Assembly (NCBI RefSeq): GCF_001613385.1
Contig: NZ_BDCG01000004.1
Location: 480,038-544,037, forward strand
DNA length: 64,000 bases
Direction: 5' to 3'
Source of the DNA: Nocardia flavorosea NBRC 108225
GTDB lineage: Bacteria; Actinomycetota; Actinomycetes; Mycobacteriales; Mycobacteriaceae
Below the pieces are notes generated by a model. It saw only the letters and a program-made list of their open reading frames with translations. It was not told where the DNA came from and searched no databases. Positions 10,284-18,093 of the stretch are shown here, in pieces (the first letter of the stretch is position 1; each line of letters begins with the position of its first letter). A program made the position numbers and the translations under genes.

Positions 10284-11446
10284 GGGCGTTCCGACCCGAC
10301 GACCCACATCGAGAAGTACTGCGAGCCACCACCGTAGGCGTGGCCGAGCGCCTTGCGGGCGTTCTCGACCTGGTAGTCACCGGCCCGGCCCATCACCTGT
10401 TTGGCGGCTTCGGCGAAGCGGATCATGCCGGAGGCGCCGATCGGGTTGGACGAGAGTACCCCGCCCGACGGGTTCACCGGCAGCGTGCCGCCGATTTCGG
10501 TTTCGCCTTTATCGGTGAGTTTCCAGCCGTCGCCGGGGGCGGCGAAACCGAGGTTCTCCAGCCACATCGGCTCGAACCAGGAGAACGGCACATAGATTTC
10601 GGCCGCGTCGATCTCGGCCAGCGGATCGGTGATCCCGGCCTGCGCCCAGAGCGCCTTGGCCGCATCCTGCCCGGCCTGCGGGTTCACCTGATCGCGGCCG
10701 GCGTAGGCCAGCGGTTCGGTGCGCATGGCGGTAGCGTGGATCCAGCCGACCTTCTTGCCGGACGCCTCCACCGCGGCGGCCGATTCCTCGCCGCCGATGA
10801 CCACCGCGCAGGCGCCGTCGGAGGAGGGGCAGGTCTCGTCGAACCGGATGGGATCCCACAGCACCTGCGAGGCGAGGACCTCTTCGACCGTCTTGTCGCC
10901 CTGTTTGAGATGGGCGTGCGGGTTCTTGGCCCCGTTGCGGCGATCCTTCGCGGCAACCATCGCGCCCACATGCAGCGGCGCGTTCGACCGGCGGATATAG
11001 GACCGCACATGGGGCGCGAAGTAGCCGCCCGCACCCGCGCCCACCGGCATGGTGAACGGCACCGGAATCGACAGCGCCCACATGGCATTCGATTCCGACT
11101 GCTTCTCCCAGGCGATGGCGAGCACCTTCTCGTGCACGCCACCCTGGACCATGTTGGCGGCCACGCAGGCGGTGGAGCCGCCGACCGAGCCGGCGGTGTG
11201 CACGCGCAGCAGCGGTTTCCCGGGCGCACCCAGCGCATCCGCCAGGTACAGCTCGGGCATCATCATGCCCTCGAACATGTCCGGGGCCTTGCCGATCACG
11301 ATGGCGTCGATATCGGCCATGGTCAGGCCGGAGTCGGCCAGTGCCCGGTCGATCGCCTCCCGGCACATCCCGGCCATCGAGACATCGCCGCGCTTGGCGA
11401 CGTGATGGGTCTGTCCGGTGCCCAGCACCGCGGCGGGGAAACTCAT
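10280..11446 (-). CDS. ltp3: thiolase-like sterol aldol-lyase / lipid-transfer protein Ltp3
   Basis: A 388-residue thiolase-fold protein of the SCP-x/lipid-transfer group. Regions such as AAVLGTGQTHHVAKR, WEKQSESNAMWALSIPVPF, RFDETCPSSDGACAVV and GHAYGGGSQYFSMW match remembered Rv3523. The fold lacks an ordinary CxGS active site; the group performs retro-aldol cleavage, and Rhodococcus Ltp3/Ltp4 have been linked to removal of branched C24 sterol side chains. It starts in an ATGA overlap with ltp4 and ends in an ATGA overlap with the LLM gene. It probably forms a complex with Ltp4 and/or the DUF35 protein. Confidence 0.86.
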   Translation of the reverse strand: MSFPAAVLGTGQTHHVAKRGDVSMAGMCREAIDRALADSGLTMADIDAIVIGKAPDMFEGMMMPELYLADALGAPGKPLLRVHTAGSVGGSTACVAANMVQGGVHEKVLAIAWEKQSESNAMWALSIPVPFTMPVGAGAGGYFAPHVRSYIRRSNAPLHVGAMVAAKDRRNGAKNPHAHLKQGDKTVEEVLASQVLWDPIRFDETCPSSDGACAVVIGGEESAAAVEASGKKVGWIHATAMRTEPLAYAGRDQVNPQAGQDAAKALWAQAGITDPLAEIDAAEIYVPFSWFEPMWLENLGFAAPGDGWKLTDKGETEIGGTLPVNPSGGVLSSNPIGASGMIRFAEAAKQVMGRAGDYQVENARKALGHAYGGGSQYFSMWVVGSERP

Positions 11447-12510
11447 CGGCGGGCCTCCGAATCCAGGACTGTCACAAGGTTCTGTTGCAGGGCCGGGCCG
11501 CTGGTGGCGTGGGCCAGCGTGCGCTCGGCGGTGCCCGCCATGATGGGCAGCGCGGCGTAGCCGATACGTTCCAGCCCGGTGGCGAACATGGGGTTGGCGG
11601 CCAGCGCGCCGCCGGTCGGGTTGACCTTGGTCTCCGGTTTCAGTCCCAGCGCCTCGGCGAGGATGAGCTGCTGGTGGCTGAACGGTGCATGCAGTTCGGC
11701 GACGTCGATACCGCTGGTATCACCGTTCGTCACTGCCTGCCCGGCGGCGGCCGTCGAGGGGGAGACGGTCAGATCGCGGGCGCCCAGCACGCTGGAATCG
11801 ATCCGATGCGACATTCCGGTGATCCACGCGGGACGTTCGCACAGTTCGCGGGCGCGGTCGCCGGCGGCGAGCACGATCGCGGCGGCACCGTCGGTGATGG
11901 GCGCACAGTCGTGTTCGCGCAGCGGGTCGGCGACGTAGGGCGCGGCGAGCAGATCGTCGATCGATTTTCCGTCGACGGTGTGTGCGGCCGAGACGGCCGC
12001 CATATCGCGTTCGGTCCAGCGTCCGGCGTCGAGTCCGGCCCGGGCCTGCAACCCGGCGACGGACAGCGAATCCGGCCACAGCGGCGCGACCAGGTAGGGG
12101 TCGAGCTGAGTGGTGAGGACCTTGCGCAGGGTGCTCGCGGAGGATTTTCCGAAGCCGTAGACGAGAGCCGTCTGGACCTGTCCGGAGCGGATTTTCACCC
12201 ACGCCTCGTACAGGGCCCAGGCAGCGTCCATCTCCACATGCGATTCGTTGATCGGCGGGACGGCGCCGATCGAGTCGATCGCGGAGATGAACGAGAAGGA
12301 CCGGCCGGCCAGGTAATCCGACGATCCGGAGCACCAGAAGCCGATATCGGACTTGGTGATGCCCAACTGGTCGTAGAGCTGCTGGAAGCAGGGCACCAGC
12401 ATTTCCACGCCGTTGGTGGTGCCGTAGGTCTCCGGCACATGCGGTGCGTGCGCGAAGCCGACGACGGCGATCTCGGTGGCGTTATCGATGGAACGCTCGG
12501 TGATGGTCAC
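11443..12510 (-). CDS. ltp4: thiolase-like sterol aldol-lyase / lipid-transfer protein Ltp4
   Basis: A 355-residue thiolase-fold protein, equivalent in order and size to Rv3522. Marker segments are ATEIAVVGFAHAPHVPETYGTTNGVE, split here into NATEIAVVGFAHAPH and TYGTTNGVE, then IGFWCSGSSDYLAG with a cysteine in the thiolase nucleophile region, and PTGGALAANPMFATGLER. A GTG start at 12510 follows GAGAGGG by eight bases; the longer upstream frame runs through the DUF35 gene. It is the second gene of the operon. The role is inferred as in Ltp3: C-C bond cleavage in sterol side-chain degradation, with the DUF35 protein as partner. Confidence 0.85.
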   Translation of the reverse strand: MTITERSIDNATEIAVVGFAHAPHVPETYGTTNGVEMLVPCFQQLYDQLGITKSDIGFWCSGSSDYLAGRSFSFISAIDSIGAVPPINESHVEMDAAWALYEAWVKIRSGQVQTALVYGFGKSSASTLRKVLTTQLDPYLVAPLWPDSLSVAGLQARAGLDAGRWTERDMAAVSAAHTVDGKSIDDLLAAPYVADPLREHDCAPITDGAAAIVLAAGDRARELCERPAWITGMSHRIDSSVLGARDLTVSPSTAAAGQAVTNGDTSGIDVAELHAPFSHQQLILAEALGLKPETKVNPTGGALAANPMFATGLERIGYAALPIMAGTAERTLAHATSGPALQQNLVTVLDSEARR

Positions 12511-12523
12511 GCGGGGAGCCCTC

Positions 12524-13537
12524 TCACAGGTGATGCTTGTAGGTGTCGTAGTCGGCATCCGGCTCGCCGGTCGGCTCGAAGTGGTCGATATTGGCCATGG
12601 TGTGGCCCCACTCCTCACGCGGCTTCCAGACCACCTTGACCCGCAGACCCATCCGCACCTCGCTCGCCTCGATACCGAGAACGAGATGCAGGAAGGGGAT
12701 ATCGGCGCCGTCGAGCAGCACGTACGCGGCCACATAGGGCGGTTTGAGCCGCTGGCCCATGAACGGCACGTTCACGATGCAGAAGGTGGTGACGGTGCCC
12801 GTCTCGGCGAGTTCGACCATGTCCGCGGTGGACCGTCCGTCGACCGGGTCGACACCACGCGGCGGGAAGTACACCTTGCTGTTCGCGTCGGCGCGGCCGC
12901 CGACCAGCTTGCCCTCCATCAAGCCGCGCAGGAACGCGGTCTCCTCCGGGGAGGCGGTGTGCTTGTAGTCCATCCCGATCGGGGTGGTGATTATCGTGAC
13001 GGGTTCGGCATCCGAGGCCGGCGCCGGTTCCGCCGTCGGGGCATCACCGGGTTCGAAACAGACGATGTCGTGGATGGACCCGGTGAGCTCGTCGGCCCAG
13101 CGGGCGGTGACCCGCATACCGCTGCTGATCTGCTCCGGGCTCTGCACATCCACCGCGTGCAACAGTGCGGTATCGGCGCCGTCGAGCTGGATCAGCGCGT
13201 AGGCGAACGGCCGGTCGAAGGGCTGGCCGGGCAGCACATCGCGGACCCAGGACCAGGACTTGACAGTGCCGGTGGTGGCGACCTCCACGAACTCCGACAG
13301 CGGATCGGCGGTCACCGGGTCGAACTCGGCCGGTGGTACGAGCACCCGGCCGTCCGAGCCCCGGATACCGAAGATGCGCCGTTCGCGCAGGCCGGTGAGG
13401 AACTTGCCGATGATGGGTCCCACAGAACGCGTGTAGTCGAACTCCATCCGCAAGGGCGCACTGAGCACATCGCTCGGTTTCAGTCCTGGCGGGCGTTCCT
13501 GCGTAATTACCGTGGGTGCAGTATTCCCATGAGTCAC
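12524..13537 (-). CDS. two-domain DUF35/OB-fold partner protein
   Basis: A 337-residue protein with two tandem DUF35-type halves, about residues 45-165 and 205-325. Each has a RGL-like helix, a PP.EFDPV or PP.GVDPVDG turn, a GTV(K/T)(S/T)(F/W) OB-fold strand and ALIQLDGAD / AYVLLDGAD. The zinc-ribbon cysteines found in many DUF35 proteins are absent from both halves. In M. tuberculosis Rv3521 sits in the same place before Ltp4, and DUF35 proteins are obligate partners of Ltp2-type aldolases. GTG at 13537 opens the longest frame but has no ribosome site and lies 11 bp from a KstR-like operator; it may be leaderless, or translation may start further in. Confidence 0.82.
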   Translation of the reverse strand: MTHGNTAPTVITQERPPGLKPSDVLSAPLRMEFDYTRSVGPIIGKFLTGLRERRIFGIRGSDGRVLVPPAEFDPVTADPLSEFVEVATTGTVKSWSWVRDVLPGQPFDRPFAYALIQLDGADTALLHAVDVQSPEQISSGMRVTARWADELTGSIHDIVCFEPGDAPTAEPAPASDAEPVTIITTPIGMDYKHTASPEETAFLRGLMEGKLVGGRADANSKVYFPPRGVDPVDGRSTADMVELAETGTVTTFCIVNVPFMGQRLKPPYVAAYVLLDGADIPFLHLVLGIEASEVRMGLRVKVVWKPREEWGHTMANIDHFEPTGEPDADYDTYKHHL

Positions 13538-13547
13538 GATATCGAGT

Positions 13548-13561
13548 AGAACAGGTTCTTA
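13548..13561. promoter_or_regulatory. KstR-like operator between DUF35 operon and LLM gene
   Basis: TAGAACAGGTTCTT matches TNNAACNNGTTNNA except for the last base. It lies in the 61-bp divergent region and can control both the DUF35-ltp4-ltp3 operon and the LLM gene. Confidence 0.85.
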
Positions 13562-13598
13562 TTCTGCTGGCAAGCAGTAGGCCGGAAAGGGGTCGGTT

Positions 13599-14639
13599 GT
13601 GAAGTTCGGATTGCAGCTCGGATACTGGGGCGCCGCGCCGCCGCAACACGCCGCGGAGGTCGTGGTGGCCGCCGAGGAAGCCGGGTTCGACGCGGTGTTC
13701 GCCGCCGAATCCTGGGGTTCGGACGCCTTCACCCCGCTGGCCTGGTGGGGCTCGGCCACCGAGCGAGTACGGCTGGGCACCTCGGTGGTGCAGCTGTCCG
13801 CGCGTACCCCCACGGCCACGGCCATGCACGCGCTGACCCTCGACCATCTCAGCGGCGGCCGGGCCATTCTCGGGCTCGGCGTCTCCGGTCCGCAGGTGGT
13901 GGAGGGCTGGTACGGACAGCCGTTTGCCAAACCGTTGCAGCGCACCCGCGAATACGTCGATATCGTGCGCAAGGTGCTGGCCCGAGAAGGGCCGGTGACC
14001 AACGACGGGCCGAACTATTCGCTGCCCTACACCGGCCCCGGCACCACCGGCCTCGGAAAGCCGTTGAAGCCGATAACCCACCCGCTACGTGCGGATCTGC
14101 CGATCTGGCTGGGCGCCGAAGGTCCCAAGAACGTGGCGCTGACCGCGGAGATCGCCGACGGCTGGCTGGCGATCTACTACACGCCGCGGATGGCGAATGT
14201 GTACAACGAATGGCTCGACGAGGGCTTCGCGCGCCCGGGTGCCCGGCGTTCGCGGAAGGATTTCGAGATCGCCGCCACCGCCCAGGTGATCATCACCGAC
14301 GACGTCGCCGCCGAGATCGAACGGATGCGCTGGATCACCTCGCTCTACATCGGCGGGATGGGTGCGCCGGAACTCAACTTCCATGCCCAGGTGTACCGCC
14401 GGATGGGGTACGAGAAGGAGGTCGACGAGATCGGCACCCTGTTCCAGGCGGGCAAGAAGGCCGAGGCGGCCGCGGCGGTCCCCGACGAACTGGTGCTGGA
14501 GACGGCGATCATCGGCAACGAGGCTCAGGTCCGTGAGCAGATCGGTGTGTGGGAGGCCTCCGGTGTGACCATGCTGTTGGTCTCGGTGCCCGACGTAGAC
14601 CAACTGAAGCGTTTGGCGCCACTGCTCGACGCCGGGTGA
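13599..14639 (+). CDS. LLM-class F420-dependent oxidoreductase (Rv3520c-like)
   Basis: A 346-residue luciferase-like protein with KFGLQLGYWGAAPP at the start, AEEAGFDAVFAAESWGSDAFTPL, LGTSVVQLSARTPTATAMHA and GLGVSGPQVVEGWYG. These features and its place opposite the DUF35 gene match Rv3520c. F420 use is family inference. A GTG start follows GGAAAGGGG. It shares the divergent promoter and the KstR-like site with the DUF35-ltp operon, so it is part of the sterol regulon. The substrate is unknown. Confidence 0.87.
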   Translation: MKFGLQLGYWGAAPPQHAAEVVVAAEEAGFDAVFAAESWGSDAFTPLAWWGSATERVRLGTSVVQLSARTPTATAMHALTLDHLSGGRAILGLGVSGPQVVEGWYGQPFAKPLQRTREYVDIVRKVLAREGPVTNDGPNYSLPYTGPGTTGLGKPLKPITHPLRADLPIWLGAEGPKNVALTAEIADGWLAIYYTPRMANVYNEWLDEGFARPGARRSRKDFEIAATAQVIITDDVAAEIERMRWITSLYIGGMGAPELNFHAQVYRRMGYEKEVDEIGTLFQAGKKAEAAAAVPDELVLETAIIGNEAQVREQIGVWEASGVTMLLVSVPDVDQLKRLAPLLDAG

Positions 14640-14663
14640 ACTTGTTTCAGAAATCCTCCGTAC

Positions 14664-14699
14664 CGCTACCCGCCGTGTTCGTGCCTCCGGCGGGTAGCG
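14664..14699 (+). terminator. hairpin after LLM gene
   Basis: Twelve-bp perfect stem CGCTACCCGCCG / CGGCGGGTAGCG, 12-nt loop, 25 bp past the stop. It marks the right end of sterol block 1. Confidence 0.7.
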
Positions 14700-14854
14700 T
14701 GTAGCGAAACCGCCACGCCGAATCCGGCCTCTTCAGATGGCGTCTCGGGCCGGACTCCGCATGAAGATCGCGTCGGACCCCGCCCCTGATGTTGCGGCGT
14801 GAGAGCGCACCAGATGGCCGGGCGTCGAAGCAGTGCGATGCCGCAACATATGTG

Positions 14855-14871
14855 CCATACTTCAAGTATGG
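14855..14871. promoter_or_regulatory. operator palindrome over antitoxin start
   Basis: CCATACTT - C - AAGTATGG, a perfect 8-bp inverted repeat around one base. The antitoxin ATG lies in the right arm and no ribosome site precedes it. Ribbon-helix-helix antitoxins usually bind such palindromes to repress their own operon. Confidence 0.65.
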
Positions 14872-15134
14872 CATCCCGGAAGATTACCGTCACTGTGCCG
14901 GAAGACCTCGTCGAATCGATCAAGGGCCGGGTCGACGCGCGGGGAGTGTCCGGCTATATCGCCGCTGCTGCCGCTCATCAGGACGCTATGGACCGTTTGC
15001 ATGAGCTCGCCGAACATCTGGAAGACGAACACGGCGAGCTCTCGGAAGAGGAGCAACAGGCCGCACTCGACCGGATCGCAGCTCTGGACGAATGGCATGA
15101 CGGGCGCCGTTCCCGTCCGGGCAGCGCCGCGTGA
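14868..15134 (+). CDS. ribbon-helix-helix type antitoxin
   Basis: An 88-residue protein starting ASRKITVTVPEDLVESIKGRV, a typical CopG/RHH beta-strand plus helix. An acidic helical C terminus (LEDEHGELSEEEQQAALDRI) follows, as expected for the toxin-neutralising tail. The stop overlaps the start of the PIN-domain toxin (GTGA). The ATG at 14868 is chosen because it begins the RHH strand directly; the longer upstream frame has no ribosome site. The start lies within a palindrome, suggesting leaderless, autoregulated expression. Confidence 0.8.
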   Translation: MASRKITVTVPEDLVESIKGRVDARGVSGYIAAAAAHQDAMDRLHELAEHLEDEHGELSEEEQQAALDRIAALDEWHDGRRSRPGSAA

Positions 15135-15577
15135 GCCGGACACGGCGCATGGCAGCGCACCGCCCGAGAAGGCGCGTCTTCGTGTTCGACTCGGAAGCCC
15201 TGGCCAAGGCAGTCCATGGTGATCGCGAGATGGCCGCGCTGATCAAGACCGCTCCCCAACTCGATACCCCGATCATTACCTCGGCCCTCACCACCGTGGA
15301 GGCATGGAACCCGCGCGACACTTCCCGGCAGGCATTATGGAGCGGGGCCCTGTCCCGGATTCGCATTGTGCACACCGACGACCACGTGATCTCCGCCGCG
15401 CGCAATATGCTGCAGGAAGCCGGATTACACGGCCACAAGTACGCGATCGACGCTGTTCTGGCAGCCGTTGCCCAGCGCGAATCGGCCCGGGGCGCCGAAA
15501 CCACCGTGTTCACCTCTGACGTCGACGATATGAACCAGCTCTTGGCACGCCATCCCGTACGTGTCGAAAGGATTTGA
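15131..15577 (+). CDS. PIN-domain ribonuclease toxin (VapC-like)
   Basis: A 148-residue protein with a PIN-type acidic quartet: Asp20 (VFVFDSEAL), Glu57 (TTVEAW), Asp107 (KYAIDAVLA) and Asp130 (TSDVDDM). PIN toxins cleave tRNA or rRNA. The first 15 residues are strongly basic, so the true start could be slightly further in, but the GTG at 15131 is coupled to the antitoxin stop. It is followed directly by remnants of an unrelated ATPase gene on the other strand. Confidence 0.8.
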   Translation: MSRTRRMAAHRPRRRVFVFDSEALAKAVHGDREMAALIKTAPQLDTPIITSALTTVEAWNPRDTSRQALWSGALSRIRIVHTDDHVISAARNMLQEAGLHGHKYAIDAVLAAVAQRESARGAETTVFTSDVDDMNQLLARHPVRVERI

Positions 15578-15599
15578 AGTCCTGGATCCGGCCGGCGGG

Positions 15600-16206
15600 C
15601 TACGTGTGGTTGGTCGGCACGCCTCCGGACCGGCCGGCAGCCCCGCCAGCGTTCCCGGGATGAGTAGACTGCCCAGCCGGCCTGCGAGCAGCGTCAGCAG
15701 TTTCAACATTTCACCATGGCGTTCGATGGTGGCGAGTTGGAGCACATCGCCCTCTATGAGGGTCTGCAGGTACGAATCGAAGAATGCCGAGCGGTGGCGG
15801 GCGGTGCGCTGCACTGCTTCCGCGAATCTGCCGATCACTGCCCGTTCGAGATAGTCCCAGCGTTTGTGCGTGGACGAGTGGTCGATATCGGGGCCGTGGC
15901 GGAACGCCGCATCGACGAATCCGTCCGGTTGCCCATCGATCTCGCCCTGCGCGAACGGCCACGATGATTTTCAGCCCGCTGTCGCGATCGACGAATCCGG
16001 CCGGATCGCCCTGGGCGGCCCGCAGAGTGGCTGGATCGTCCAACAGGCGGACGACGGTATTCGGCCGCCAGTCACCGCCCGGCCAGGCGAGTGAGCGTGC
16101 TCTTGCCCGATTGGCGTGCACCGTTCACAAGCACCACTCGGGTGTCTGCCAGTGCCTCGGAAATCAGTTCATCGGCATGTCTGGGAAGCAGTCGAATCCC
16201 GCTCAT
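15600..16206 (-). pseudogene. decayed AAA ATPase with DUF4143 C-terminal domain
   Basis: Reading the minus strand from ATG 16206 gives MSGIRLLPRHADELISEALA and then a Walker A motif (NGARQSGKST). A TGA at 16072-16074 stops it after 44 codons. The homology goes on in another frame (NTVVRLLDDPATLRAAQGDP), breaks at about 15975, and jumps to DUF4143 sequence (HKRWDYLERAVIG, FFDSYLQTLIEGD, LLAGRLGSLL) before ending near 15630. The gene therefore has at least one frameshift, an internal deletion covering Walker B and a lost 3' end. Intact relatives are about 400 residues and of uncertain function. Confidence 0.8.
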
Positions 16207-16226
16207 GCTGCGATTATGGCATGGCT

Positions 16227-16342
16227 GATGGTCATCTGGACGCTATCTTCGTGGTCATCTGGACGGCTAGCTTGTGGTCATTTGGACGGCAGTGTGGTGG
16301 TCGCTCAGACGGTCATTCTGTGGTCATCTGGACGGACTGGGG
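16227..16342. repeat. five-copy 23-bp tandem repeat
   Basis: Five head-to-tail units start at 16227, 16251, 16274, 16297 and 16320; the first is 24 bp and the others 23 bp. The conserved core is GTGGTCATCTGGACGG, with units 3 and 4 diverged (GGTCATTTGG and GGTCGCTCAG). The units are not a multiple of three and no gene spans them, so this is not a coding repeat. It lies between the ATPase remnant and the IS110 element. Confidence 0.85.
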
Positions 16343-16692
16343 CGTGCTGGTCCAGGGGGACGACGATCAAATGTGAGTCCGGCCGGTGCTGGACCAGATC
16401 GGTAGGGGCCGGGACGGATACAGCACGGCGGTCCCGCCGTGCCGGTTCGCGCCGCCCGTTACCTTTTTCGTGGGCCCGGGAACCGGGCCCACGGTCGCCA
16501 GGCCCGGTATGACTTCTTGCCCCTGCCTTTCGAATGATCCGGGGGGTGGTGTCGCCGGGTCCTGGTGGCGTCGACGGACCGCTGATGGGGACAGGGCCGC
16601 TGGTAGGTCTCTTCGTAACGTGGGTGCCGGGCGTTGACGCTGGATCGGCGACCGTCCGGAAGGCGTTTCGAAGCAGTTGAGGACCGAGCAAG
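16343..16692 (+). ncRNA. candidate IS110 bridge-RNA region
   Basis: A 350-bp non-coding leader before the transposase. It contains two perfect hairpins: GCACGGCGG / CCGCCGTGC at 16423-16442 and CGTGGGCCCGG / CCGGGCCCACG with a GAA loop at 16469-16493. In IS110-group elements the region upstream of the transposase encodes a bridge RNA that pairs with donor and target DNA. I cannot fold the region or find the guide loops without the intact junction, so this is a call from position and structure. Confidence 0.45.
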
Positions 16693-17886
16693 GTGACACA
16701 ACCTTATGCCGTGTTCTGCGGCGTTGACGTGGGAAAAGGCGAACATCACGCGGTCGGGCTCGATCCGGCCGGGAAACGGTTGTTCGATAAAGCACTGCCG
16801 AACGACGAGTCCCGGTTGCGGGCGGTGTTCGACAAACTCGCTACCCACGGCCGACTGTTGATCGTGGTCGATCAACCCAACACGATCGGCGCCCTGCCGG
16901 TCACCGTCGCACGAGCCTGCGGCCACGACGTCGCCTACCTGCCCGGGTTGTCGATGCGCCGCATCGCCGACCTCTACCCAGGTCAGGCCAAGACAGACGC
17001 CCGCGACGCCCACATCATCGCTGACGCCGCCCGCACGATGCCGCACACGCTGCGCCGGGTCGACATCGGTGATGAAACGCTCACCGAACTCGGTGTTCTG
17101 GCCGGGTTCGACGACGACCTGGCCGGCGAAGCCACCCGCACCAGCAACCGCATCCGCGGCCTGCTCACCAGCGTCCATCCCGCCCTCGAACGCGTCCTCG
17201 GCCCCCGCATCGCGCACCCGGCGGTGCTGGAGATCCTGTCGCGTTGCGGTGGTCCAGAGGGGATCCGGGCCGCCGGCCGGCGCAAACTCACCGCCATCGC
17301 CACCAAACACGCTCCTCGCATGGGCGCCCGGCTGGTCGAGGAGATCCTGGCCGCGCTGCCCACGCAAACCGTCACCGTTCCGGGCATGAAAGCCGCGGAA
17401 ACAGTGCTGCCGAAGCTGGCGGATTCGTTGAAAGCGGTTCTGCTGCAACGCAAGCAGATCGCCGCCGATATCGAGGAGATGTTCGCCGATCACCCTCTTG
17501 CCGAGGTCCTGACCTCGATGCCCGGCATCGGAGTCAGGACCGGCACCCGCATCCTGCTCGAAGTCGGCGACGCCACCGCCTTCGCCTCCGCGGCACACCT
17601 CGCTTCCTACGCCGGCATCGCCCCGATCACCCACCGCTCCGGCAGCTCCATCCGCGGAGAACACCCCGCCCGCTCCGGAAACCACAAACTCAAACGAGCG
17701 TTGTTCCTGTCCGCGTTCGCCGCACTGCACGACCCGGCCAGCCGCGCCTACTACGACCGCAAACGCGCCGAAGGCAAGAAACACAACGCAGCCCTCATCT
17801 GCCTGGCCCGACGACGCTGCGACGTCCTCTACGCCATGCTCCACAGCAAACAGCCCTACCGGGCGCCGGCAGCCTCAGCAGCTTGA
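16693..17886 (+). CDS. IS110-family transposase
   Basis: A 397-residue protein. The N-terminal RuvC-like DEDD domain has Asp12 (CGVDVGK), Asp60 (IVVDQPN), and Asp102/Asp105 (KTDARDAH). The C-terminal transposase_20 domain has a helix-hairpin-helix segment (SMPGIGVRTG, residues 275-284) and the serine-bearing segment APITHRSGSSIRG, near residues 310-322. This family performs RNA-guided recombination in studied members. It has a GTG start after GAGCAAG. The gene looks full length and intact, so the element may be active. Confidence 0.93.
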   Translation: MTQPYAVFCGVDVGKGEHHAVGLDPAGKRLFDKALPNDESRLRAVFDKLATHGRLLIVVDQPNTIGALPVTVARACGHDVAYLPGLSMRRIADLYPGQAKTDARDAHIIADAARTMPHTLRRVDIGDETLTELGVLAGFDDDLAGEATRTSNRIRGLLTSVHPALERVLGPRIAHPAVLEILSRCGGPEGIRAAGRRKLTAIATKHAPRMGARLVEEILAALPTQTVTVPGMKAAETVLPKLADSLKAVLLQRKQIAADIEEMFADHPLAEVLTSMPGIGVRTGTRILLEVGDATAFASAAHLASYAGIAPITHRSGSSIRGEHPARSGNHKLKRALFLSAFAALHDPASRAYYDRKRAEGKKHNAALICLARRRCDVLYAMLHSKQPYRAPAASAA

Positions 17887-18093
17887 CGAACACCATAGGG
17901 ACACCCCCCGGTCGGCTCGAATCTGTTCGGGCCCGCGGTACGGGCACCCGTGCCGGTGCCGTGGTGACCCCAGGCCCCGGTTCCGGTTGCGGCGGTGGAC
18001 AAACCTCCGATACGTTCCAGGGTGAGCTCGCGGGGGCGGAGGAGCCGGTCCGGTCTTGCGGGAGATGTTCCAGGATCGGCGCAGGGGAGCGAA

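Larger units (their letters stand above)
16343..17890 (+). mobile_element. IS110-family insertion sequence (ends approximate)
   Basis: It comprises one DEDD transposase gene preceded by about 350 bp without a gene. IS110 elements lack long terminal inverted repeats and leave little or no target duplication, so the exact ends cannot be read from one copy. Both limits here are estimates. Confidence 0.6.

Noticed and set aside
14636..14649. KstR-like GTGAACTTGTTTCA
   Set aside because: It overlaps the stop of the LLM gene and no sterol gene follows, with one mismatch; likely chance.
16227..16342. Possible CRISPR array
   Set aside because: Units are contiguous without unique spacers and no cas gene is near; it is a tandem repeat.
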